A DNA stretch of 64,000 nt from JAKLIX01 sp964605655 (GTDB lineage Bacteria; Bacteroidota; Bacteroidia; Bacteroidales; CAIXZF01): assembly GCA_964605655.1 (NCBI GenBank), contig CAZSDK010000012.1, forward strand, positions 55,925 to 119,924, written 5' to 3'. Positions within the stretch are counted from its first letter, which is position 1. Each line of letters begins with the position of its first letter. This document shows positions 34,563 through 43,893 of the stretch, one piece after another. Below the pieces are notes generated by a model. That model was given only the letters and a program-made list of their open reading frames with translations, searched no databases and was not told the origin of the DNA. The translations under genes were made by a program, and so were the position numbers.

Positions 34563-35237
34563 ATGCGTCAATTAATTCTTTTTTTCATGTTGCTTCCATT
34601 GGTGGCAACCTTGGTTTCTTGCGACAAGGAGGAAGAAGCCCCTACAAAAACCAAGATGGAAGGCTTATGGGAGGTCACTGCTGCTTATAACAGTCAGGGA
34701 CAGAATATCTTACCTCAGATATCTGTTCCTGTGGTCGCTTACCATTTGAGCAGCGACAATACGGTAGTATCCACGGCAGCGCCCATGATCATGTATATTG
34801 TGTATGGTCAGAATCAGTACACCCAGATTGCCAGTTCCATCGACCAGGTATTTAACTATGCCAGCCTGGATTTTACTGGTGGTGAATTTTTCGTGGGTGG
34901 CGGACAGCAGGAGCGGTTCACCCTGGAGATGAAGCTGGAAGGATTGCCCGGCCAGAAGACCCTGACCACCTTGCTGGATCTTTTAGGTATCACGGATGAC
35001 TGGCTAGATGTGGTGGTGTATCATAAATTCATGAACGTTAGAGTCAGTTTTAATGATGATGATTCCCAGATGACCTGGGAATTTGACAACCAAACATCCG
35101 CTGTTTATAACACTAAAGATAATTTTGGAAATTATGTAAGCTGGTACGGATGGCCGGTCAATAATTTTTCGAAGTGCAAATTCATTATGACCAAAAGGAG
35201 TACCGACCTTCAGACGATCGTCAATTCACATCGTTAA
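34563..35237 (+). CDS. Predicted surface lipoprotein of unknown function
   Basis: A 224-residue lipoprotein with signal peptide ending 'LVSC' (Cys 20). The residues after the Cys, 'DKEEE', fit the Bacteroidota lipoprotein export signal (Lys followed by acidic residues at +3 to +6), which directs lipoproteins to the outer face of the outer membrane. The mature part is beta-rich with 'MEGLWEVTAAYNSQGQ' at its start, a lipocalin-like opening, but I do not recognise a specific family. It starts 11 bases after the FNR-type gene and probably shares its transcript, ending at a strong terminator. Confidence 0.8.
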   Translation: MRQLILFFMLLPLVATLVSCDKEEEAPTKTKMEGLWEVTAAYNSQGQNILPQISVPVVAYHLSSDNTVVSTAAPMIMYIVYGQNQYTQIASSIDQVFNYASLDFTGGEFFVGGGQQERFTLEMKLEGLPGQKTLTTLLDLLGITDDWLDVVVYHKFMNVRVSFNDDDSQMTWEFDNQTSAVYNTKDNFGNYVSWYGWPVNNFSKCKFIMTKRSTDLQTIVNSHR

Positions 35238-35316
35238 TAATCAATAGATTCGGCCTCAAACTTGGCAACGCTTTTGTCCTATAATTTATATTATGTTAAG
35301 TAGAAAGTTGTAAAGT

Positions 35317-35346
35317 AAGGGGGCCTCTGCCCCCTTCACTATTTTT
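35317..35346. terminator. Bidirectional terminator between convergent genes
   Basis: AAGGGGGC (35317-35324) and GCCCCCTT (35329-35336) form a perfect eight-pair stem with a CTCT tetraloop. A T-run (35342-35346) follows on the plus strand and a weaker T-rich stretch on the minus strand. Confidence 0.8.
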
Positions 35347-36519
35347 CTATTTTTCCACTTCTTTCAGTTTAGCTTCGATCACCATCCTCTTATCGTTCAT
35401 ATTGAGGCGTGCATAAATCTGCTTCAGTGCGTACAAAGTGGGAATATCATCCGGTTTCAGTTCCCTTGCCTTTTCCAGGTATGGAATAGCGTTGTTCCAC
35501 ATCGCTTCATATTTTTCCTTTTCCTTAGCATACTCATTGGCCTGGTTTATGGGATCCATGGCATCGGCAGCCTTGAAGATGCTCACTCCATTATTATAGT
35601 AAAGGCTTCCCAGGTTATAGATAGCATCAAAATATTTAGGATCCAGTCGAATAGCATTTTTATAGGCGGTTTCAGATTTTTTGAAATCCACTGAATCCAG
35701 AAGATCACCCATAACACGGTAAATACTTGGATTCAGTGAGTCCTGTACGATGGCGTCCTCCAGATTCTTCATGGCCTTGGCTTCTTCTTTCATGGCCAGA
35801 TAAATATTGGTTTCAGTAATCAGGAGGTTAAAGTCTGATTTAAACAGATTTCTGCCATCTGAAACGATCCTTTTAGCCATTTCCAAATCGCCCATTTCTT
35901 TATAAATTGTTGCTAATGAAGCATATACCTTAGGTTTCTTGTAGTTAAGAGTTAAAAGTTTAGAGAAATACTTTACAGCCGTGTTGTTGTCGCCTATTGC
36001 CTGGGCAATGGTGCCCGTTACGAAGATACAGTTGGTGTCAACAACGCCAATGGACTCGTTGATCTTCATGGAAGTTTCAAAATAAGAGATGGCGCTCATA
36101 AAGTCATTCTTGTCCTGCGATTGTTCGCCTGCAAGAGCGAGTACCCTACCCTTGTTAAAATAGATATCTCCCACAGCAGAGAGACGTGCATTCAGTTCTT
36201 CCGAGTCTTTCTTTTTGGTGTCCAGGTTGAGCGCTTTTGTGTAAGAATTGTAAGCTTCCTGGAGTGGATCGGAAGAAAGTTTCTGTATTTCAGGATCTTT
36301 AGATAAAGCAATAGCATAATAAACATCCCCCCTGTACTTCCATGTTTTGGATACGTTCATGGTGGATTCGAATACACTAGCCTTGTCAATGGCAATTTTT
36401 GCCTTCTCTATTTTCCCGTTTCGAAGGTAGTTGTTTGCATTTTGCACCTCTTTATCCTGGGCAGAGGCCATTATGACCAGACCTGCAATCAGAACGAACG
36501 GCAGCAAGATCTTTTTCAT
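35347..36519 (-). CDS. Periplasmic tetratricopeptide-repeat protein
   Basis: A 390-residue protein with a Sec signal peptide ('LIAGLVIMASAQDK', cleavage likely after 'ASA'). The mature part is a chain of TPR-like helical pairs, for example 'AKIAIDKASVFE', 'AISYFETSMKINES', 'VYASLATIYKEMGDLEMAKRIV' and 'AIYNLGSLYYNNGVSIF'. The role is unknown; TPR proteins usually dock partners. In Bacteroidota such a gene is often found directly downstream of gyrA, as here (150 bases after the gyrA stop). Confidence 0.82.
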   Translation of the reverse strand: MKKILLPFVLIAGLVIMASAQDKEVQNANNYLRNGKIEKAKIAIDKASVFESTMNVSKTWKYRGDVYYAIALSKDPEIQKLSSDPLQEAYNSYTKALNLDTKKKDSEELNARLSAVGDIYFNKGRVLALAGEQSQDKNDFMSAISYFETSMKINESIGVVDTNCIFVTGTIAQAIGDNNTAVKYFSKLLTLNYKKPKVYASLATIYKEMGDLEMAKRIVSDGRNLFKSDFNLLITETNIYLAMKEEAKAMKNLEDAIVQDSLNPSIYRVMGDLLDSVDFKKSETAYKNAIRLDPKYFDAIYNLGSLYYNNGVSIFKAADAMDPINQANEYAKEKEKYEAMWNNAIPYLEKARELKPDDIPTLYALKQIYARLNMNDKRMVIEAKLKEVEK

Positions 36520-36653
36520 TGTTTTAATTTTTAATTATGGATTGGTTTACTTCTTTCTTGTATGTAGTCGGAGTGTTCAACATTCCTTTCTCAAAAACTG
36601 TGCTAAGTTACACATTCTCATTTAAAAAGCGGGCCAAGGGAAGTGGTAATAAG

Positions 36654-36678
36654 TCTAATTAACTGGTTATTAATTAGA
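36654..36678. repeat. Inverted repeat at the gyrA 3' end
   Basis: TCTAATTAA and TTAATTAGA form a perfect nine-pair AT-rich stem with a seven-base loop that includes the gyrA stop codon. No T-run follows, so it could stabilise the mRNA end or be a weak terminator. Confidence 0.4.
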
Positions 36679-39210
36679 TTCGTTCACGACTCCATCTGCA
36701 TCTGGAGTAGGTTCGGGGGGGGTACCATCCTCAAGTACTTCGCCGGGATGTTCGATTCCCTCCTCATCCTCCATAGTATCTGCATCCACTTTTGCCACGG
36801 CTGCTATCACGTCATCCTTCAGGTTAATAACGCGTACTCCCTGGGTAGCCCTGCCAATGATTCTCAAATCGGAAACCGGCATCCGGATAATGATTCCTGA
36901 GCGGTTGATGATCATCAGGTCGTCAATATCGGTCACATTCTGGATCGAGATCAGGTTGCCTGTTTTTGGGGTGATATTGATCGTTTTAACACCTTTACCA
37001 CCCCTGTTGGTCACACGGTAGTCTTCCAGGGAGCTTCTTTTTCCATAACCGTTTTCTGAAACGACCAAGATGTCATATTTATCATTTTCGAGACAGATCA
37101 TACCCACTACTTCATCTTCCTTACCTGACAGCCTGATTCCTCTGACACCAGCTGCATTTCTGCCCATGGGCCGGACCGTGTTTTCGGGGAAACGGATGGC
37201 TCTGCCAGATTTCACGCCCATGATGATCTCGTTATTACCATCTGTTAACCGGGCTTCCAGCAATTGGTCATTCTCATTGATCTTGATGGCGATGATTCCA
37301 TTCTGGCGTGGTCTTGAGTAAGCTTCCAGGGTGGTCTTCTTAATCGTCCCTTTCTTGGTACAAAGGATGATGAAGTTGTTTTTCAGGTACTCTTCGTTAC
37401 TGAGGTCTTTAATGTTAATATAGGCCCTGACCTTGTCTCCCACTTCAATGTTGATCAGGTTCTGAATGGCTCTTCCTTTTGAAGTTTTACTTCCTTCAGG
37501 GATCTCAAATACCCTCATCCAGAAGCACTTGCCATTTTCAGTAAAGAACAACATAAAGTTGTGCATGGAAGCAATGAAGAGGTGTTCCAGGAAATCCTCA
37601 TCTCTGACCTCTGTCCCTTTGGTGCCTCTTCCTCCCCTGCCCTGTCTACGGTAATCCCTCAGGAAGGTCCTTTTGATGTAACCCAGATGGGAGATGGTGA
37701 CCACCACGGATTCATCTGCGATGGTGTCTTCGATCCTGAAGTCCTGAGCGGAGTATTCGATATCTGTTTTAGGCTCGTCGGCAAATTTCTCGCGTGTTTC
37801 CAGCAACTCCTTCTTGATGATCTCCATACGGAGGTTAATGTCAGAAAGGATATTCTTCAGATTTTCAATAAGTTTGATCAACTCTTCATATTCTTCCCTG
37901 ATTTTGTCTCTTTCAAGGCCCGTGAGACGTTGCAACCTCATGTCGAGGATGGCTTTGGCCTGGATCTCCGAGAGCTGGAATTGTTCCATGAGTCCGTTCC
38001 TTGCTTCGTCGGGGGTCCTTGAAGCACGGATGAGTGCGATCACTTCATCGAGGTGGTCCAGGGCGATAAGGAGGCCTTCCAGGATATGGGCCCTTTTTTC
38101 GGCCTGATCGAGTTCATATTGGGTTCTGCGGACAACAACATCATGGCGGTGTTCCACGAAATGAACGATCAGGTCCTTGAGGTTCAATATCATGGGCCTT
38201 CCTTTCACCAGGGCTACATTATTGACATTAAAGGCCGTTTGCAGGGCGGTATATTGGTAAAGCTTATTCAGGACCACATTGGGAATGGCATCTTTTTTCA
38301 GTTCATAAACGATGCGGATGCCGTTACGGTCTGATTCATCCCTGATATCAGAGATCCCTTCCAGTTTTTTTTCATTCACCAGGTCGGCGGTCTTCTTGAT
38401 CATTTCAGCTTTATTGACCTGATATGGGATGGAGGTGACCACGATATGGTCTCTGTTGCCTTCTATTTCAAACTTGGCTTCACCCCTGATGACGATCCTG
38501 CCCCGGCCGGTCTCAAATGCTTCTTTCACCCCGTCATGACCATAAATAACTCCTCCGGTAGGGAAATCAGGACCCTTAATGTATTTCATTAACTCAGGTA
38601 TCGTAATTTCCTTATTGTCAATGTATGCAATTATCCCATCAATAACTTCGCCCAGGTTATGAGGAGGCATGTTGGTAGCCATTCCCACGGCGATACCGGA
38701 GGAACCATTGACCAGGAGGTTGGGTATTTTTGCAGGAAGTACGGTAGGTTCTTCCAGCGAGTCATCGAAGTTGAGCTGGAAATCCACGGTCTCTTTATCG
38801 ATGTCGGCCAGCATTTCTTCAGCTATTTTTCTGAGGCGGGCTTCGGTATACCTCATGGCGGCTGGACTGTCACCGTCGATGGACCCGAAATTACCCTGAC
38901 CGTCGATCAGAGGATAGCGTAACGACCAGTCCTGGGCCATGCGGACCATGGCATCATATACGGAAGTATCCCCGTGAGGATGGTATTTTCCCAGCACTTC
39001 TCCGACTATTCTCGCTGATTTCTTATACGGACGATTGGAAAACACTCCCAAATCCAGCATTCCGAAGAGCACCCTACGATGAACCGGTTTTAATCCGTCC
39101 CTCACATCAGGCAACGCCCTGGAAACGATCACCGACATCGAATAATCGATGTAGGCCGATTTCATCTGGTTTTCTATGTTGACCTGAATAATCTTTTCTC
39201 CTTCCGACAT
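36670..39210 (-). CDS. gyrA: DNA gyrase subunit A
   Basis: GyrA breaks and rejoins DNA in the gyrase heterotetramer. The 846-residue protein has the catalytic Tyr121 in 'DSPAAMRYTEARL', the 'HPHGDTSVYD' quinolone-pocket segment (residues 77-86) and a C-terminal beta-pinwheel. The pinwheel includes the GyrA-box-like 'QGRGGRG', which favours gyrase over topoisomerase IV. The residue aligned to E. coli Ser83 is Thr82. The C-terminal tail is acidic (Asp, Glu, Pro). It has a canonical promoter of its own and is divergent from clpC. Confidence 0.96.
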   Translation of the reverse strand: MSEGEKIIQVNIENQMKSAYIDYSMSVIVSRALPDVRDGLKPVHRRVLFGMLDLGVFSNRPYKKSARIVGEVLGKYHPHGDTSVYDAMVRMAQDWSLRYPLIDGQGNFGSIDGDSPAAMRYTEARLRKIAEEMLADIDKETVDFQLNFDDSLEEPTVLPAKIPNLLVNGSSGIAVGMATNMPPHNLGEVIDGIIAYIDNKEITIPELMKYIKGPDFPTGGVIYGHDGVKEAFETGRGRIVIRGEAKFEIEGNRDHIVVTSIPYQVNKAEMIKKTADLVNEKKLEGISDIRDESDRNGIRIVYELKKDAIPNVVLNKLYQYTALQTAFNVNNVALVKGRPMILNLKDLIVHFVEHRHDVVVRRTQYELDQAEKRAHILEGLLIALDHLDEVIALIRASRTPDEARNGLMEQFQLSEIQAKAILDMRLQRLTGLERDKIREEYEELIKLIENLKNILSDINLRMEIIKKELLETREKFADEPKTDIEYSAQDFRIEDTIADESVVVTISHLGYIKRTFLRDYRRQGRGGRGTKGTEVRDEDFLEHLFIASMHNFMLFFTENGKCFWMRVFEIPEGSKTSKGRAIQNLINIEVGDKVRAYINIKDLSNEEYLKNNFIILCTKKGTIKKTTLEAYSRPRQNGIIAIKINENDQLLEARLTDGNNEIIMGVKSGRAIRFPENTVRPMGRNAAGVRGIRLSGKEDEVVGMICLENDKYDILVVSENGYGKRSSLEDYRVTNRGGKGVKTINITPKTGNLISIQNVTDIDDLMIINRSGIIIRMPVSDLRIIGRATQGVRVINLKDDVIAAVAKVDADTMEDEEGIEHPGEVLEDGTPPEPTPDADGVVNESN

Positions 39211-39224
39211 ATTTAAGACATAAA

Positions 39225-39241
39225 TGCCTCGTAATGAGGCA
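39225..39241 (-). promoter_or_regulatory. Hairpin in the gyrA 5' leader
   Basis: TGCCTC and GAGGCA form a perfect six-pair stem with a five-base loop about 15 bases before the gyrA ATG. A role in translation or message stability is possible but not shown. Confidence 0.3.
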
Positions 39242-39264
39242 ATTAATAAATCAATATTAGATTA

Positions 39265-39294
39265 CAAAATTACGAAGAAAATACCAGACCACAA
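39265..39294 (-). promoter_or_regulatory. Promoter of gyrA
   Basis: On the minus strand TTG (39294-39292), a 19-base spacer and TAATTTTG (39272-39265) make a full consensus match. The predicted leader is about 50 bases. Confidence 0.7.
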
Positions 39295-39376
39295 AGCATT
39301 TCCCGGGTCATTTCTTACTAACAGTAAAATGTTAAAAATTAAGAATTTCAAACTGCAATTTTACCTGGCCCGAACT

Positions 39377-39384
39377 TACTTTTG
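39377..39384 (+). promoter_or_regulatory. Promoter -7 element of clpC
   Basis: TACTTTTG with CTG 21 bases upstream; the leader would be about 85 bases. The 261 bases between gyrA and clpC hold these two promoters and no other gene. No CIRCE-like or CtsR-like repeat was recognised. Confidence 0.45.
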
Positions 39385-39471
39385 AAAGTAATTTTTGGAT
39401 TGGTTTTTGATCAGAGCAACCTTATATATTTTTTGTTGTTTATTATCTGAGGAAGATTAAGAATTTGACAA

Positions 39472-42030
39472 ATGGAAGCGAAATTTTCAAAGAGGGTCAA
39501 AGATGTTTTGACATTCAGCAGGGAAGAAGCCTTACGCCTCGGCAATGATTATATAGGTCTGGAGCACTTGTTCTTAGGGATATTGCGTGTTGGAGAAGGA
39601 ATGGCCATTCACATGTTATCATCGTTTGGTATTGATCTGCAAGATATTAAGAAGAAGATCGAACAATCCATCATTAAAAATACCCAGCCAAACCGGTCGA
39701 TTGAGAGCATTCCGCTGGTGAAGCAGGCTGAAAGAGCCTTGAAACTCACCTACCTGGAATCAAAGCTGTTCAACAGCGATATGATTGGTACGGAGCACCT
39801 TCTTCTGGCTATTATCAAAGATGAAGATAACATCGTGAGCCAGGTGCTATCCTCTAAGGGTATCACTTATGATGCGCTTAAAGATGAACTGCGTTCCATC
39901 CTCAATATGGGCGACGAACCTGAAAGGGATTTGACCCGGGATGAGATGCAGGATAGTCAGGGCGAAGATGAGCCGGAAGAAGAAAAAAGTTACGGGAGCG
40001 GGACCAAGAAATCGACGGACCCGAAATCCAAGACGCCTGTCCTTGATAATTTTGGCCGAGACCTTACCCGCCTTGCCGAGGAGAAGAAGCTCGATCCCAT
40101 CGTGGGCAGGGAAAAAGAGCTGGAACGTATAGCCCAGATCCTGAGCCGCAGGAAAAAGAACAACCCCATCCTCATCGGAGAGCCTGGCGTGGGAAAATCG
40201 GCGATAGCAGAAGGACTGGCCATCAAGATCATGGAAAGGAAAGTCTCCAGGGCCTTGTTCAACAAAAGGATCTACACCCTGGACCTGGCTTCTCTCGTTG
40301 CAGGGACCAAATACAGGGGACAATTTGAAGAAAGGATGAAGGCCGTTCTGAATGAGCTGGAAAAGAATCATGACATCATCCTGTTCATCGATGAGATCCA
40401 CACCATTGTGGGAGCAGGTAATGCCTCGGGGTCCCTGGATGCATCGAACATGTTCAAACCGGCTCTTGCCAGGGGCGAGATACAGTGTATCGGTGCCACC
40501 ACCCTGGATGAGTACCGTCAGTATATCGAAAAGGACGGCGCCCTGGAAAGGAGGTTCCAGAAGATCATGGTGGATCCTACCTCACCGGAGGAGACACTAT
40601 CTATCTTGCAGAATATCAGGGAGAAATATGAGGATCACCATCTGGTCAACTATACAGAAGACGCCTTAAAAGCTTGCGTAAGCCTTACCACCCGGTATAT
40701 TTCCGACCGTTATCTTCCCGACAAGGCTATTGATGCCCTCGATGAAGCGGGTTCAAGGGTGCATATCACCCATATTAAGGTCCCTTCAGAGATCATCGAC
40801 GTGGAAAACCAGATCGAGGAAGCCCGTCAACTGAAAAACAAGGCCATCAACAGCCAGAAGTTTGAAGAGGCAGCCAAATACAGGGATATTGAAAGGAAGC
40901 TGCAGCAGGAACTGGAGAAATTCAAGAAGCTGTGGGAAGATGAATCGAAGCTGAACCGTGAGACGGTATCTGAAGAAGATGTTGCCGAGGTAGTAGCCAT
41001 GATGACAGGCATCCCCGTTCAAAGGATCGCGCAAAATGAAAGCCAGCGGCTCATCAACATGGAATCGGACATGGAAGGCATGGTCATCGGACAAGATGAC
41101 GCGATCCGAAAAGTGGTGAAAGCGATCCGAAGGAACAGGGCCGGACTGAAAGATCCGAATAAGCCCATCGGCACCTTCATTTTCCTTGGTCCTACAGGCG
41201 TTGGCAAGACCCACCTTGCCAAGGTCCTTGCCAGGTATCTCTTCGACACTGAAGATGCCCTGATACGTATTGATATGAGCGAATACATGGAGAAATTCGC
41301 CGTATCGAGGTTGGTGGGGGCCCCTCCGGGTTATGTCGGATATGAGGAAGGTGGCCAATTGACTGAGAAAGTCAGAAGGAAACCGTACTCTATCGTTCTG
41401 TTGGATGAGATCGAAAAAGCCCATCCCGATGTGTTTCACCTTCTACTTCAACTATTGGACGACGGCGTACTTACCGACAGCTTTGGCCGAAGGGTGGATT
41501 TCAAGAACACCATCGTCATCATGACCTCCAACATCGGTTCCAGGCAGCTCAAAGATTTTGGCGATGGTGTAGGCTTTCAGACTACTGCCAAAAAGGCATC
41601 CTCTCAGGAACATATCAGGAGCGTTATCGAGAATGCCCTGAAGAAGACCTTCGCTCCCGAGTTTCTGAACCGTATTGACGATGTAGTAATCTTTGAACCC
41701 CTTGAAAGAGAGGATATTCATAAGATCATCGATATTGAACTGGCTCATGTGGTTAAAAGGATCCGGCAGCTGGGATATGATCTGGAGCTGACAGAAAAAG
41801 CAAAGGACTTCATTCTCGATAAAGGCTGGGACCCGAATTTTGGGGCCCGTCCCCTCAAAAGGGCTATTCAAAAGTATGTGGAAGATGTACTGGCCGAAGA
41901 AATCATCAAGCATAGGCCCCAACAGGATGACCGCCTGTTGGTTGATTATGATCCTGATAAGGAAGAGATGACGGTGCAATACTCCAAACCGGAGGAAATT
42001 GTGCCGGGTGAAAAGAAATCACAGGGATGA
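39472..42030 (+). CDS. clpC: ATP-dependent Clp protease ATP-binding subunit ClpC
   Basis: ClpC unfolds proteins for degradation by ClpP. The 852-residue protein has two Clp N-domain repeats (residues 1-150), AAA domain 1 ('GEPGVGKSA', about 235), a middle domain with a UVR-like segment ('EEARQLKNKAINSQKFEEAAKYRDIERKL' region), AAA domain 2 ('GPTGVGKTHLAK') and a ClpP-docking 'GVGF' loop in 'DFGDGVGFQT'. The docking loop marks it as ClpC rather than the disaggregase ClpB. It converges with the acyl-CoA dehydrogenase gene with only 14 bases between stops. Confidence 0.96.
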   Translation: MEAKFSKRVKDVLTFSREEALRLGNDYIGLEHLFLGILRVGEGMAIHMLSSFGIDLQDIKKKIEQSIIKNTQPNRSIESIPLVKQAERALKLTYLESKLFNSDMIGTEHLLLAIIKDEDNIVSQVLSSKGITYDALKDELRSILNMGDEPERDLTRDEMQDSQGEDEPEEEKSYGSGTKKSTDPKSKTPVLDNFGRDLTRLAEEKKLDPIVGREKELERIAQILSRRKKNNPILIGEPGVGKSAIAEGLAIKIMERKVSRALFNKRIYTLDLASLVAGTKYRGQFEERMKAVLNELEKNHDIILFIDEIHTIVGAGNASGSLDASNMFKPALARGEIQCIGATTLDEYRQYIEKDGALERRFQKIMVDPTSPEETLSILQNIREKYEDHHLVNYTEDALKACVSLTTRYISDRYLPDKAIDALDEAGSRVHITHIKVPSEIIDVENQIEEARQLKNKAINSQKFEEAAKYRDIERKLQQELEKFKKLWEDESKLNRETVSEEDVAEVVAMMTGIPVQRIAQNESQRLINMESDMEGMVIGQDDAIRKVVKAIRRNRAGLKDPNKPIGTFIFLGPTGVGKTHLAKVLARYLFDTEDALIRIDMSEYMEKFAVSRLVGAPPGYVGYEEGGQLTEKVRRKPYSIVLLDEIEKAHPDVFHLLLQLLDDGVLTDSFGRRVDFKNTIVIMTSNIGSRQLKDFGDGVGFQTTAKKASSQEHIRSVIENALKKTFAPEFLNRIDDVVIFEPLEREDIHKIIDIELAHVVKRIRQLGYDLELTEKAKDFILDKGWDPNFGARPLKRAIQKYVEDVLAEEIIKHRPQQDDRLLVDYDPDKEEMTVQYSKPEEIVPGEKKSQG

Positions 42031-42044
42031 ACCCCGGGGTATAA

Positions 42045-43829
42045 TCAGAATTTATACTGATTGTCTTCTATCAGTTTATTGGCTATCCTTCTCCTTGCTT
42101 CTTTAACATTGACTCCGGCAACAGAAGAAAGTACATTTGTCACCCCTGCCAGTTTCTCAGCCAAAGACTGTTCTGCAAAAGAATAGATGGCATCCAATGC
42201 TGATTTCCTGACGATTTCAGCCGTATCATATATATTTACATTGAGCATGTCTTTATGTAAGGTAACGAAGGTCTCCCCTTTCATTCCTTCCAGTTTCCTG
42301 ACACGGTAAAGCAAGGATTCCGAGACATAGATTTCCATGATCATATTGGTCAGGTTATTCTGGATCTCCTGTTCCTTTACCAGCTTGTTGTCGAAATTCT
42401 TCGAGAATGCCTCAATGAGGATAAGAGCCAGTTTCTTGAAATTGCGAATGTACCGGTACTTTTCATCGTAATAAGACTCGTTGGCGGTCTTGCCATCGGT
42501 AATATTCTCAATATCATTAAGATACTGAGAGGCTTTGCCAAACAGTTCAAATTCTCCTTTCTGGGCTTTTTTAATGGCTGTGTCAATCACCAGCAGGCGG
42601 TTGATCTCATTGGTGCCTTCGAAGATACGGTTGATCCTGGAGTCGCGGTAACCTCTTTCCACATCCATTTCAGCAGAATACCCCATTCCACCATGAATCT
42701 GTACTGCTTCATCAATCACATAATCAAGCACTTCTGATCCGAACACCTTGAGGATGGCAGCTTCTACGGCATAATGGGCGATCCCTTCGGTAGCGGCTCT
42801 GCCATATTCGAGTCCTTTTTCCTGGTTTTCATGGATCTGGTCGTCGATGTTCTTGCTTAAACGATAAATGGCTGATTCCAGAGCGAAAGTACGAATGACC
42901 TGTTCGGCCAGTTTGTGCTGGATGGAACCGAAGGTGGAGATCAGCACCCCGAACTGTTTTCTTTCGTTGGCATAAGCCACAGAATCGTTGATGGCCTTCT
43001 TAGAGGCACCCAAAACATTGGCACCCAGTTTAATACGACCCATGTGCAGGATAGACAATGCAATACGGAATCCTTCACCTCTTTTTCCGATCAGGTTCTC
43101 GACCGGGACCTTCACATCATTAAAGAAGATTTGAGCGGTTGATGATCCTTTGATCCCCATTTTCTTTTCATCAGGGTTGACCACCACACCGGGCCATTTT
43201 TTCTCCACAATGAAGGCACTGAGGATGCGGTCCTGGTCAATTTTGGCAAAGACGGTCTGCACATCGGCAAATCCCGCGTTGGTGATCCACATCTTCTGAC
43301 CGTTCAGGATATAATGTTTGCCGTCTTCCGACAATTTGGCATTGGTCTTTCCAGAGTTGGCATCACTTCCTGCTCCTGGCTCGGTAAGACAGTAGGCTCC
43401 CAATAGTTCACCGGTGGCGAGTTTGGTCACATATCTCATTCTCTGATCTTCATTCCCGTAATACATGATCGGCAGGGTGCCGATACCACAATGGGCCATG
43501 AAGGCGACGGAAAAGGAGTAACCTGCCCCTACCGATTCAGCGGCAAGCATCTGGGTAACAAAATCTTGTCCAAATCCCATGTATTCCTCCGGAAGAGCAA
43601 TTCCCATCAGTCCCAGTTCACCTGCTTTTTTTAGCACTTCCTTCATCTTTTGGATATCCGGGCTGTCGATCTGAGCCATGTTCGGGTACACTTCGGTGGC
43701 CAGGAAGTCCTTGATGGTCTGGGCAATCATCTTCTGTTCCTCGTTAAACTCCTCGGGAATAAAGATTCCGTTGAAATCCACTTCCGTTACCAGGAATTCC
43801 CCGCTGGAAAGGTTCTTTTTTTGTTCCAT
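42045..43829 (-). CDS. Acyl-CoA dehydrogenase (long C-terminal extension)
   Basis: This 594-residue FAD enzyme catalyses alpha,beta-dehydrogenation of an acyl-CoA. 'GAYCLTEPGAGSDANSGKT' and 'WITNAGFADVQTVFAK' are the FAD/substrate signatures, and 'RIFEGTNEINRLLVID' contains the expected catalytic Glu. A C-terminal extension of about 170 residues resembles that of very-long-chain enzymes, so a long-chain or bulky substrate is plausible. It ends an operon that begins with etfB and etfA, so its electrons should pass to that ETF. Confidence 0.93.
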   Translation of the reverse strand: MEQKKNLSSGEFLVTEVDFNGIFIPEEFNEEQKMIAQTIKDFLATEVYPNMAQIDSPDIQKMKEVLKKAGELGLMGIALPEEYMGFGQDFVTQMLAAESVGAGYSFSVAFMAHCGIGTLPIMYYGNEDQRMRYVTKLATGELLGAYCLTEPGAGSDANSGKTNAKLSEDGKHYILNGQKMWITNAGFADVQTVFAKIDQDRILSAFIVEKKWPGVVVNPDEKKMGIKGSSTAQIFFNDVKVPVENLIGKRGEGFRIALSILHMGRIKLGANVLGASKKAINDSVAYANERKQFGVLISTFGSIQHKLAEQVIRTFALESAIYRLSKNIDDQIHENQEKGLEYGRAATEGIAHYAVEAAILKVFGSEVLDYVIDEAVQIHGGMGYSAEMDVERGYRDSRINRIFEGTNEINRLLVIDTAIKKAQKGEFELFGKASQYLNDIENITDGKTANESYYDEKYRYIRNFKKLALILIEAFSKNFDNKLVKEQEIQNNLTNMIMEIYVSESLLYRVRKLEGMKGETFVTLHKDMLNVNIYDTAEIVRKSALDAIYSFAEQSLAEKLAGVTNVLSSVAGVNVKEARRRIANKLIEDNQYKF

Positions 43830-43893
43830 GATTGTATGTTTTTATTTTATAAAGTGATCATTAATGGGATTATTCATGAGTCGTGTCATGGAA

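Noticed and set aside
42030..42040. The palindrome ACCCCGGGGT between clpC and the acyl-CoA dehydrogenase as a terminator
   Set aside because: It has no loop or T-run, so it could not fold into an intrinsic terminator.
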